A DNA stretch of 64,000 bases from Ilyomonas sp963790435 (GTDB taxonomy: Bacteria; Bacteroidota; Bacteroidia; Chitinophagales; Chitinophagaceae). Each line of letters starts with the position of its first letter. Positions within the stretch are counted from its first letter, which is position 1. Under the pieces are notes generated by a model. That model was not told where the DNA came from. It was given only the letters and a program-made list of their open reading frames with translations, and made no database searches. The translations under genes and the position numbers were made by a program. The stretch covers positions 248,001-312,000 of the forward strand of contig CAWBOI010000003.1 of NCBI GenBank assembly GCA_963790435.1. The letters run 5' to 3'. Positions 20,537 to 27,991 of the stretch are shown piece by piece.

Positions 20537-21457
20537 TTAAATCGCAATTGTAACATGCGCCAAACCTCGGAAATTGAGCTTTGTCTGTCCATCGGCAAAA
20601 TTTTGTTGTAAAGGAAGTTGCCCTGTTATTCCAATTCCTATACTTTTAATATTGTACTCAACACCCAACGAACCTGAATAAACATGGCTTTGCGTATAAG
20701 GCACAAAATCTTTTAAAACAGAAGGCAAACGGCTTTTATCGGTATGTTCGTAATTGATACCGATGTTTGGGCTAAGAGATGAATTACCGAGCCCAATGCG
20801 GTAATAAGCAATGCTGTTCAGCGATAGCTGGTTTCCAAACCTCACTTCATTATGTGGTGTGTTGATTTTATAATTGGCATTTACATTCGCCCCAAAATTG
20901 CCGGCGCGCAGACTGTACAAGCCATTGAGCAAAACATCCACACTGCCGGTTCCCAACTGCGCATTCACATCGGCAAGCGTTGTGGCAGAATCTAAAACAT
21001 CTGCACCAAAAACGCCGGTTGGCAATTTAAAACCGGCACCCAGCCACAATTGTTGTTGTACAGAGGAACGCTTTTTTGTATTCATTTTTACTTTATTAAA
21101 AACCTCGTATTGCCCCAGCACAGTAATATCGCCCAAACCTTTTTTTGCAGAGTTACCGTCATCATCTGCCTGTTTATTGAAATGATACGGAACGAACAGA
21201 AGCACCTGAAATTTTTGAGTGATGTGCGCTCCGTACCAAAATTCAACGGTGTTATACGTGTTGTGGCTAAACTGCGAAGGATCGTTTGCCAGTACCGTAT
21301 GAAAAGTTGAATAATTATACCGCAAGCCAAAAAACTGGTGTTTGTAATCGGGATACAATCCCATATAAACATTGCCGGAACCACAACCGCAAAACGGGCA
21401 GGCAAATACTGAGGAAAGAAAACACAGGAAAATTATTGAAAAGAGAAGCTTTTTCAT
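20537..21457 (-). CDS. Outer-membrane beta-barrel protein with N-terminal CPFCGCG motif
   Basis: 306 residues with a signal peptide (MKKLLFSIIFLCFLSSVFA) followed at once by CPFCGCGSG (Cys 20, 23 and 25). The rest alternates short amphipathic strands ('LWLGAGFKLPTGVFG', 'NSIAYYRIGLGNSSLSPNIG', 'LGVEYNIKSIGIGITGQLPL') typical of transporter-like or MetA-pathway-type outer-membrane barrels. A 'VFAC' lipobox reading is possible, but a barrel with a free cysteine cluster at its mature N-terminus is equally possible. It follows the small cysteine protein at 21535-21912 on the same strand after 77 bases. The pair suggests thiol- or metal-linked function (perhaps copper or another soft metal); this is inference from cysteine spacing only. 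Confidence 0.78.
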   Translation of the reverse strand: MKKLLFSIIFLCFLSSVFACPFCGCGSGNVYMGLYPDYKHQFFGLRYNYSTFHTVLANDPSQFSHNTYNTVEFWYGAHITQKFQVLLFVPYHFNKQADDDGNSAKKGLGDITVLGQYEVFNKVKMNTKKRSSVQQQLWLGAGFKLPTGVFGADVLDSATTLADVNAQLGTGSVDVLLNGLYSLRAGNFGANVNANYKINTPHNEVRFGNQLSLNSIAYYRIGLGNSSLSPNIGINYEHTDKSRLPSVLKDFVPYTQSHVYSGSLGVEYNIKSIGIGITGQLPLQQNFADGQTKLNFRGLAHVTIAI

Positions 21458-21534
21458 GTTGTTTATTTAAAAGAAACAATGCAATAACATAACCCGCAAC
21501 AGGCTATGCGAAACAAAAAAGAAAGGAAATTTAT

Positions 21535-21912
21535 TTACACGAAAAACTGCCGTGGCGGTTTGAGAAGAGAGCCACAATAATCCTGCAAAAACAAAGGGTA
21601 AAACGCAATATGGATGGGGCTTTTAGGAAAAATGAAAGCTATTGATATATGGTTGCCGGAAGGGAAAAAGTAAGGTGCATCGCTCATTTCTTTTTTGGTG
21701 GTGTTGGCTTGCGAATCGCTTTTGGTTTCGCTTTGAATTTGCTTCGCCAAATAACATTTACCATTACAATGAAGCTGTGGCTTGCTTTGGTTGACACATA
21801 AGCTTTGCGCCACATATTTTTGGTTACAAACAAAGGCAGTATCCATTACAAACGAACGAAACGTTTGTGTTGTAAACAGCAAAATCAGGAATAAGGAAAC
21901 AAAGGTTTTCAC
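21535..21912 (-). CDS. Small exported protein with CNGKC motif
   Basis: 125 residues, starting at a GTG (MKTFVSLFLILLFTTQTF, a signal sequence). It contains Cys 29, 39, 49 and 53, the last two in 'LHCNGKCYLAKQ'. From memory, small proteins with this C-x-G-K-C(Y/H)L pattern recur in Bacteroidota beside metal- or TonB-linked genes, without a known function. The C-terminal part is hydrophobic and ends in a basic-aromatic tail (PPRQFFV), the 'pyPPE.F'-like ending also seen in the cysteine protein at 43867 (WHPPEIV). Probably co-transcribed with the barrel gene downstream. A soft-metal binding or sensing role is inference. Confidence 0.65.
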   Translation of the reverse strand: MKTFVSLFLILLFTTQTFRSFVMDTAFVCNQKYVAQSLCVNQSKPQLHCNGKCYLAKQIQSETKSDSQANTTKKEMSDAPYFFPSGNHISIAFIFPKSPIHIAFYPLFLQDYCGSLLKPPRQFFV

Positions 21913-22076
21913 AAGGTTATTTCTTCTGTTTCAACAGCAAAAGTAAAGCCTGTTTGTGCAATGCATCAATATTTGCACTTTTTTCAAGACAAACGATAAT
22001 CTTTTGTTTTTGCAGGTGTTGTGGCATCTTATTGGTAATTCGCTTTATCAACTCTGTTGTATCAGATACAAGCGAC

Positions 22077-23291
22077 ATGAAAAACATCAGCGCGCTCCAC
22101 GCCGCAGGAACTCAAACATTAAACCTCGCCATTCAAAGAAACAAACGCCGAAAACGAAGGCTGTCGGCAGATGATTATTCGCCCATCGTTTTGTTTGACC
22201 AACCGCCGCATCCGCAAATGGTTGCGTCGGTAATTATACCCGCAAAAAACGAAGCTGCTAATATCACCAAAACCCTTGATGCACTTAGGTTGCAGACCGA
22301 TGAGAACGGCAAACAATTACCTTTTGAAATGTATGAAATTCTGTTGCTGGCAAACAACTGTACAGATGAAACCTACGACGTTGCCAAAACCTATCAGCAA
22401 CAACATCCACAACTTTCGCTTCACATTGCTCAAATACAACTCGATAAACAAAGAGCTCATATTGGCACTGTAAGAAGGCTGCTAATGGATGAAGCCTTCC
22501 GCAGACATAACATCAACGGAAGAGATGGTATTATTCTTTCTACCGATGGCGACACCGAAGTAGATGCGGCATGGATTGTAAATACGCTGAATGAAATGAG
22601 TGGCGGCTGCGATGCCGTTGGCGGCCGCATTCTGACGAGAGACATAGAGCCCGATTGCAAACTGTACTATTTGCAGGATACCACTTATCGTTACTTATCT
22701 GCGCACCTGGAAGCCCTGACTGACCCCACCGATGCGGTAAAAACTCCGCATTTTCAATGTTTTGGGGCAAGTCTTGCCGTGCGCTGCTCGGCATACCACA
22801 GAGCAGGCAGGTTGCCCGTGATTCCGTTTTTGGAAGATGAAGCCTTTAGCCGCGCATTGTACCGCGTAGATGCCAAAGTAAGAAAATCGCCGCTGGTAAA
22901 AGTGTATACTTCATCGCGCATCAAAGGGCGTGTAAAAGCAGGCTTATCGGTGCATTTAAAAATGTTGCGCAATTTGAAACAACACAATGTTTCGGTGATG
23001 GTAGAATCGGCAAAAACACTGGAAGAAAAGTGGCAGGCACGGCGCGAGCTTCGGGCCTGCTGGCGTTTGCGGAAAGAGAAAAAACCGTTCAACCATTGCA
23101 TTTCATCAGTTGCCGCAGCAATTGGCATTTCACCAAAATGGTTACTAAGTGAGATGGACATTTCAATATACTTTGGCGAGTTTTGGGAGAAAACCGAATT
23201 TAAAATGTACACCGGCAAATGGCGCAAAAAACAAACCTGGATACCGATACAAAAAGCCATTGCTGAGTTGAGAATCCGATTGAAGACTTAG
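22077..23291 (+). CDS. Family 2 glycosyltransferase (GT-A fold)
   Basis: 404 residues from the ATG at 22077 (MKNISALHAAG); the frame is open further upstream, but that part has no GT2 sequence. The GT-A core starts 'ASVIIPAKNEAANITKTLDA'; the nucleotide/metal site is 'LSTDGDTEVD'; the likely catalytic block is 'FLEDEAFSRAL'. No multi-TM region is present, so it is probably cytosolic or peripheral. It converges on a NodS-like methyltransferase and a PIG-L deacetylase (23316-24727). From memory, groups of GT2, PIG-L and NodS-like genes occur together in several phyla, suggesting an N-acetylglucosamine-type product that is deacetylated and methylated. Product unknown. Confidence 0.88.
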   Translation: MKNISALHAAGTQTLNLAIQRNKRRKRRLSADDYSPIVLFDQPPHPQMVASVIIPAKNEAANITKTLDALRLQTDENGKQLPFEMYEILLLANNCTDETYDVAKTYQQQHPQLSLHIAQIQLDKQRAHIGTVRRLLMDEAFRRHNINGRDGIILSTDGDTEVDAAWIVNTLNEMSGGCDAVGGRILTRDIEPDCKLYYLQDTTYRYLSAHLEALTDPTDAVKTPHFQCFGASLAVRCSAYHRAGRLPVIPFLEDEAFSRALYRVDAKVRKSPLVKVYTSSRIKGRVKAGLSVHLKMLRNLKQHNVSVMVESAKTLEEKWQARRELRACWRLRKEKKPFNHCISSVAAAIGISPKWLLSEMDISIYFGEFWEKTEFKMYTGKWRKKQTWIPIQKAIAELRIRLKT

Positions 23292-23315
23292 AAATATGGG
23301 CGAAACCAAACCTGT

Positions 23316-23888
23316 TTACACCTTTCTCAGTACATCTAACCGATATTTTTCTTCCCGCTTTCCAGACAAATGTTGTAAGCGTTTATCGTGCAAAAACAAA
23401 TCGTGCACTTCATCGCCCGTGAGTGGATAATCGTGCACAAAAGGAGTCCAATGCACCATCATCAGATCGCCGCCTCTTTCTAAACTATCAACTATTTTTT
23501 CTTTTGCTTTTTCTAAATCTTCTTTCGATAAATAATAACCCACTTCACTCATCATCACAAGGTCAAATGTACCATTCGGATATTCGTCAGGAAGGGCAGC
23601 TTGCACAAAAATTACCTGCGGTTCTTCTTTCAAACGCTGTTTTGCTTTTTGCAAAGGCGCATCGCTGATGTCGGTAGAAAGCAAGTGGCTGCAACGCTTT
23701 GCCAGCATGGCAGTCAACACACCAATGGAGCAACCCAATTCCAGAGCCTTGTTGTACTGCTGCTTTGGCAATGCAGCCACTGTGGCTGCATACTTTGCCT
23801 TTTCGTAAGGGCTGGTTTCAAAATTCCACGGGTCATTGCTGTTGTTGTAAACATGTGAAAAATAGTCGGCAGGCAGTGAATTTTTCAT
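23316..23888 (-). CDS. NodS-like class I SAM-dependent methyltransferase
   Basis: 190 residues. 'SNDPWNFETSPYEKAKYAAT' is the N-terminal block typical of NodS-like methyltransferases. SAM motif I is 'ALELGCSIGVLTAMLAKRC', motif II is 'LLSTDISDAPLQKAKQRL', and a later core motif is 'FDLVMMSEVGYYLS'. NodS proteins N-methylate a de-N-acetylated glucosamine in Nod-factor synthesis; here the same chemistry is plausible because the upstream gene encodes a PIG-L deacetylase. The ATG (23888) overlaps the stop of that gene by four bases (ATGA-type coupling), so the two are translationally linked. The exact acceptor is unknown. Confidence 0.88.
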   Translation of the reverse strand: MKNSLPADYFSHVYNNSNDPWNFETSPYEKAKYAATVAALPKQQYNKALELGCSIGVLTAMLAKRCSHLLSTDISDAPLQKAKQRLKEEPQVIFVQAALPDEYPNGTFDLVMMSEVGYYLSKEDLEKAKEKIVDSLERGGDLMMVHWTPFVHDYPLTGDEVHDLFLHDKRLQHLSGKREEKYRLDVLRKV

Positions 23889-24727
23889 ACAGTTTGTTCG
23901 ATGTAAAACTCTTTGTTAGTTATAAATTTTGACAATACTTCGGGCGAAAGAATAAAGCCTTCGGGATCATCATCAATTAACCTTGTGGTTTGCGATTGAT
24001 GCTCTGCAAGGGCTTCTTCTTTTAGTATTTTGTATTTTGAGATGTCAATAAAATGAACCACTTCATCAGTTGGCATGTCTTCCTGCTCACCCCGCTCGTG
24101 CAGCCAGATTACATATTGCAAAATGCGAAACTTTGCATGTATATTTTTGTTGGAATGCATCAGCATTTGCCAGGTGGCGCGATGGTCGGGGTGCGGATCT
24201 TTTTCGTAAGGAACCAATACCAGATCGGGCGAAAGCAAAGTGATTAAAACGTGAAGCTGGGCCGCATTTTGCTCAAAATCAGCCTCACCTTCGGCGGGCA
24301 GCGCACCATCTTTCTTGTTTAAAAAAAAAGCGTTGCCTTGCGGAACACCCAGCACTTCTAAAGCTCTTATCGCTTCTTCTTTACGCAAAGCAGACAGCCG
24401 TTCAGCATTGTACCGTTTTGACGCAGGATGCGAAGCGCTGCCATCGGTGAGAAACAACACAAACACTTCTTTGTTTTTTTCTCTTAACAAAGAAATTAAG
24501 CCACCACAGCCCAGCGTTTCATCATCCTGGTGGGGTGCCAGCACAAGGCATGTGTTGGCAAAATCAAAATGATCGGGCTTCCATTGGATTGCCGTTTCGT
24601 TCCATCGGGCTGTTTTCATTCCACAAGTTTCAATATTCTGTTCACAATGTATCACATACTTTGCCACATCTGCAAAAGCCGTATCCAGCAAGGGCTGGCG
24701 AAGGTAATATTGTAAATTCCTGCTCAT
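23885..24727 (-). CDS. PIG-L family zinc-dependent N-deacetylase
   Basis: 280 residues from the ATG at 24727 (MSRNLQYYLRQP). An alternative TTG start at 24757 overlaps a copy of the dispersed 11-mer and is less likely. The zinc site is 'LAPHQDDETLGCGGLI' (usually AHPDDE) plus 'EKDPHPDHRATWQ'. Family members remove acetyl groups from GlcNAc-containing lipids or glycans (PIG-L, MshB, BshB). An N-terminal extension of about 60 residues precedes the fold. It is coupled to the NodS-like methyltransferase and lies opposite the GT2 gene, so deacetylation followed by N-methylation of an amino sugar is a reasonable model. Confidence 0.9.
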   Translation of the reverse strand: MSRNLQYYLRQPLLDTAFADVAKYVIHCEQNIETCGMKTARWNETAIQWKPDHFDFANTCLVLAPHQDDETLGCGGLISLLREKNKEVFVLFLTDGSASHPASKRYNAERLSALRKEEAIRALEVLGVPQGNAFFLNKKDGALPAEGEADFEQNAAQLHVLITLLSPDLVLVPYEKDPHPDHRATWQMLMHSNKNIHAKFRILQYVIWLHERGEQEDMPTDEVVHFIDISKYKILKEEALAEHQSQTTRLIDDDPEGFILSPEVLSKFITNKEFYIEQTV

Positions 24728-24993
24728 TTTCCGGTACCGAAAAACGGGCAAAACCAAATGCGCTACAAATTACAAGCTCATCTTAATCACATGAAAACAA
24801 ATGCACTTACTGTTGACAGGCTTTCTTTGTATAAACTTTATTTTATCCCTCTTACCCGAAACCTGCTACCGATAATATTCTTACAAAAAGAAATAAAATT
24901 GAACAGAACTGCTATCAGAATTAGCGATGATACTGCAACGGATGCCATCCATTGAAAACACGGGTTGCACAATTAAATGTATGATGGCCTAAG

Positions 24994-25106
24994 GATAGAC
25001 ATAAAACTCCGTAGGAGCGATCTATTTTTTGCTTGCTATCATCACGCGGCTCCGATGGCGCCGGTTTCTTTTTGCATATATTTTTTTCTACAAACAGGTA
25101 ACTCCT
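24994..25106. repeat. Bacteroidota-type intergenic repeat (CTCCGTAGGAG / CTCCTATGGAG)
   Basis: Contains 'aaaactccgtaggagcgatc' and, about 80 bases on, 'acaaacaggtaactcctatg' followed by 'gagt', i.e. two related short palindromic ends flanking an unrelated centre. A partial relative, 'gcaaacaggtagttctta', is at about 2950. From memory, this repeat type is common between genes in Bacteroidota. The rest of the 24.76-25.18 kb gap holds no gene. Confidence 0.5.
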
Positions 25107-25178
25107 ATGGAGTATCAACAAAAACTCTTGCGAAAGCAAATAAAAAATGACTACGAGAATTTGAAATGCACCAAAAAA

Positions 25179-25225
25179 TTTGTGTAGTTAAATAACTACA
25201 TATATATTTGTAGCCAAATAGCTAC
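25179..25225 (+). promoter_or_regulatory. arsR-type promoter with two operator palindromes
   Basis: A -33-like TTTG (25179-25182) is followed after 20 bases by TATATTTG (25203-25210), an exact TAnnTTTG -7 element. Two similar palindromes overlap this promoter: GTAGTTAAATAACTAC at 25184-25199 and GTAGCCAAATAGCTAC at 25210-25225, with centres 26 bases apart. The ATG of the ArsR-family gene is at 25229. The layout fits autorepression: a bound repressor would cover the promoter and the start site. Confidence 0.78.
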
Positions 25226-25228
25226 GCG

Positions 25229-25555
25229 ATGAATTTAAGACGAGACGTATTTCAAGCCATTGCTGATCCTACAAGAAGAGCTATCCTTTTATTGGTTGCT
25301 TCGCAGTCATTAACAGCCGGTGCCATAGCCGCAAATTTTGACACTGCACGACCAACCGTTTCGAAACACTTGCAAATACTTACCGAGTGCGAATTATTGG
25401 AGCAAAAACAAAACGGCAGGGAAATTTATTATCACATCAATGCAAAAAAAATGAAAGAAGTAGCCGACTTTATTGAGCCTTTCCGCACCATGTGGGACGC
25501 CAGGTTTACCAAATTAGAAACCATCATGAAATCGAAAATTCACAAACACCATTGA
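25229..25555 (+). CDS. ArsR/SmtB-family winged-helix repressor
   Basis: 108 residues. 'VFQAIADPTRRAILLLVA' and 'FDTARPTVSKHLQILTECEL' are the conserved first helix and recognition helix of the family, followed by the wing 'LEQKQNGREIYYHI'. No metal-binding cysteine motif (ELCVCDL type) is present, so it belongs to the metal-independent group usually found beside SRPBCC genes. It starts a three-gene operon with the SRPBCC protein (25605) and a YdeI-like protein (26079). Two palindromic sites overlapping its promoter suggest that it represses its own operon. Inducer unknown. Confidence 0.92.
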   Translation: MNLRRDVFQAIADPTRRAILLLVASQSLTAGAIAANFDTARPTVSKHLQILTECELLEQKQNGREIYYHINAKKMKEVADFIEPFRTMWDARFTKLETIMKSKIHKHH

Positions 25556-25604
25556 CAAAAGAATCAACTCGTGAGTAAAAATACAAGACCAAAAAATAAA
25601 AAAT

Positions 25605-26072
25605 ATGGAACAAAAAACAAAAATTAATGCCGAAGAAGGTAAGCAGGAATTGGTGATTACAAGAAAGTTTGATTTGCCATTGGAATTGTTATTCCAAGCG
25701 TATGCAGAGCCCGAACTTGTTGAACAATGGATGGGAACGAAAGTGTTGAAACTTGAAAGTAAAAAGCATGGCTGTTATCAGTTTGAAACAACTGATGCCA
25801 AAGGAGTTAAAGTTTTTAGCGCAAATGGTGTAATCCATGAGTTTAACCCAGGTAAAAAAATCACACGCACATTTGAAATGGAGAATACGCCATTTGGCGT
25901 TCAGCTTGAGATTTGTGAATTTAAACCACTTACTGATGACACCAGCCAGCTCACCATGCATGTAATCTATGAATCGGTTGAGCAAAGAGATGAAGTGCTG
26001 AAGTTGCCTTTTGCGCAAGGAATTAATTGGGCGCACAACCGCTTACAAGAAACGGCAGGCAAACTAAAATAA
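25605..26072 (+). CDS. SRPBCC / AHSA1-like protein
   Basis: 155 residues with the START-like ligand-pocket fold of the AHSA1 group: 'ELVITRKFDLPLELLFQAYA' and 'PELVEQWMGTKVLKLES' at the front, 'NGVIHEFNPGKKITRTFEM' in the middle, and the long closing helix 'EVLKLPFAQGINWAHNRLQE'. Members bind hydrophobic ligands or act as co-chaperones, but bacterial roles are mostly unknown. ArsR plus AHSA1 pairs are a frequent arrangement. It lies 49 bases after the ArsR gene and 6 bases before the YdeI-like gene. Confidence 0.9.
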   Translation: MEQKTKINAEEGKQELVITRKFDLPLELLFQAYAEPELVEQWMGTKVLKLESKKHGCYQFETTDAKGVKVFSANGVIHEFNPGKKITRTFEMENTPFGVQLEICEFKPLTDDTSQLTMHVIYESVEQRDEVLKLPFAQGINWAHNRLQETAGKLK

Positions 26073-26078
26073 CATAGC

Positions 26079-26672
26079 ATGACAACGAGTAACACAAATC
26101 CTAAAGTTGATTTCTACTTTGTGAAAGCCCAAAAATGGCAGAAAGAAACCGAGCTATTGAGAACGATTGTTCTTCATTGTGGCTTAACAGAAGTATTGAA
26201 ATGGGGCTGTCCTTGTTATACATTTCAGGACAGCAACATCGTTTTAATACATGTGTTTAAAGAATACTGTGCGCTCCTGTTTATGAAAGGCGCCTTGTTG
26301 CTGGATGCAGATGGTATTCTCATTCAACAAACGGAAAATGTACAGGCAGCACGCCAGGCTCGTTTTACCTCTCTTCAGCAAATTGTAGAAAAGGAAGCCG
26401 TTTTGAAAGCTTATATTTATGAAGCGATTGAAGTGGAAAAAGCCGGTTTAAAAGTAGCTTTAAAAAAGACTGCTGAATTTGAAATGCCTGAAGAGTTTCG
26501 ACAGGAATTAGAGGAAGACGCTATATTGAAAACGGCTTTTGAGGCATTGACGCCCGGACGCCAAAGAGCGTATCTGCTTTATTTTTCCCAGCCCAAACAA
26601 TCCAAAACCCGTGAAGCCAGAATTGAAAAATGCAGGGAACCAATTTTGGCTGGAAAGGGTTTGAATGATTAA
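26079..26672 (+). CDS. YdeI/OmdA-like protein (DUF1801 type)
   Basis: 197 residues. The N-terminal DUF1801-like domain contains 'EVLKWGCPCYTFQDSNIVLI' and 'LLFMKGALLLDADGIL'. The C-terminal OmdA-type region contains 'MPEEFRQELEEDAILKTAFE' and 'LTPGRQRAYLLYFSQPKQSK', followed by TREARIEK. This is the usual YdeI-family layout. The molecular function is not established in the family. It is the last gene of the ArsR-SRPBCC-YdeI operon, six bases after the preceding stop. One dispersed 11-mer copy lies 32 bases after its stop. Confidence 0.88.
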   Translation: MTTSNTNPKVDFYFVKAQKWQKETELLRTIVLHCGLTEVLKWGCPCYTFQDSNIVLIHVFKEYCALLFMKGALLLDADGILIQQTENVQAARQARFTSLQQIVEKEAVLKAYIYEAIEVEKAGLKVALKKTAEFEMPEEFRQELEEDAILKTAFEALTPGRQRAYLLYFSQPKQSKTREARIEKCREPILAGKGLND

Positions 26673-26848
26673 GGAGCAGCAAGCTTCCTTTTTACATTAT
26701 TGGGCAAAACCAAACTGTAGTAGTCTCTAAAGTTTATTTGTAGAAAGTTTGCTGGGTCGAAAACATTTCGAAGCCATTCAACCATGCCAAAGAATTGAAT
26801 ACTTTTATGCTTGGGTGAATAGCAGTGTTGAACTCACAAAACATCGCA

Positions 26849-27538
26849 ATGATAAAACTGAAATGGCTACCGTTTCTTGTCTGTCTCTTTATCTGTTCAA
26901 AAATAGCCGCACAGAAAAACAAAGTAGTGGTATCGGGTAATAATGATATTGCAGCGGCAACACCTGATTCAGTAAAATATTCTTATCCTGGTTTTGTTTT
27001 TGGTAAAGTGTATTTCAGAGATGGTTCCGTTGGAGCATCCATGCTGAACTACAATCTGCTGTTGGGAGAAATGCAGTTTATTAATCCGTCCGGTGATACG
27101 CTTTCGCTGGCCAATGAGATAACCATCCAATACGTAACAATAAACGAAGACACTTTTTATTACGATAAGGCTTATTTGAAACTGATAACTGAAAACAAAA
27201 AGGCAAAACTTGCCAAGAATGAAAAGTTGAGTTTGTCGGATATAAAGAAAGGTTCTGCTTATGATTCTTATACATCATTGGGTGGCATAGAGAATGTAAC
27301 TTCTTTGAACCTGGGTTCGCGCATGGTAAACCTGACCGACAATAAACAGATGATTTTTACCTTGCACCGTGCCTTGTACATAAGCGATGCGTATAACCAT
27401 TTCGTGCCCGCAACAATGAAAAACCTGCGCAAATTATTTGGCAAAAACAAAGATCTGGATACCTACCTTTCTGAACACAAAGTTGATTTTGCAAAAGAAG
27501 CAGATTTAAAAGCTCTGGTTGAATTTGTAGGCAATTAA
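26849..27538 (+). CDS. Exported protein of unknown function
   Basis: 229 residues from the ATG at 26849, which gives a clean signal peptide (MIKLKWLPFLVCLFICSKIA, then AQKNK). The mature part is mixed alpha/beta without cysteines: 'YPGFVFGKVYFRDGSVGASM', 'GDTLSLANEITIQYVTINED', ending in a Lys/Asp-rich helical segment ('KNLRKLFGKNKDLDTYLSEH'). It is reminiscent of Bacteroidota periplasmic proteins that describe a configuration or turnover value, but I do not recognise a family. It appears monocistronic. Confidence 0.75.
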   Translation: MIKLKWLPFLVCLFICSKIAAQKNKVVVSGNNDIAAATPDSVKYSYPGFVFGKVYFRDGSVGASMLNYNLLLGEMQFINPSGDTLSLANEITIQYVTINEDTFYYDKAYLKLITENKKAKLAKNEKLSLSDIKKGSAYDSYTSLGGIENVTSLNLGSRMVNLTDNKQMIFTLHRALYISDAYNHFVPATMKNLRKLFGKNKDLDTYLSEHKVDFAKEADLKALVEFVGN

Positions 27539-27673
27539 GAATAGACACGATGGTGTTAGCGTCGGATCGCCGTTCCCAATATGTTGAATTTGTTTTTGCT
27601 ATTTTTTCAACATATGAAAACATTGCTACTAAAGATGATGCAAAGGTTTAGTGCCATCGAACACCAATCTTAG

Positions 27674-27991
27674 TTACAGGTATTAAGTACTTGCGGAACC
27701 GTTGTGTATTCGCAGAACATGGCGCCGCTCGCGCAAGACAAAGATTTGGGAGCGATAAAAGTAGATAACGGCGCTTCTTTACTCACCTTCACCGGCACAT
27801 TATTAAACTGCAACAATGCGCCTGTTGCCAACGGTTACGTATTCATTAACTTTAAGTATGCGATAGATGGACATACGCACAAAGAGATAGCACAACTGCT
27901 GAGCATCAGCGAAGGAACGAGTAAATGGCATTTGAGTGAGGCCCGAAAACAATTGCAACAAATGATTGTAAAAGAGGAGGTGAAACTATGA
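27674..27991 (+). pseudogene. Chimeric relic: secreted-protein fragment fused to ECF sigma region 4
   Basis: An open frame from 27674 to 27991 without a normal start (first usable GTG at 27704). The first half, 'GAIKVDNGASLLTFTGTLLN' then CNNAPVANGYVFI, resembles an inner strand of a carboxypeptidase-like regulatory domain from a secreted protein. The second half switches abruptly to 'YAIDGHTHKEIAQLLSISEG', then TSKWHLSEARKQL, the region-4 HTH tail of an ECF sigma-70 factor. The sigma N-terminus (region 2) is absent from the 165 bases upstream. The stop overlaps the ATG of the outer-membrane gene at 27988 (ATGA), the coupling expected of an intact sigma gene. A deletion joining two genes is the simplest reading. 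Confidence 0.65.
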
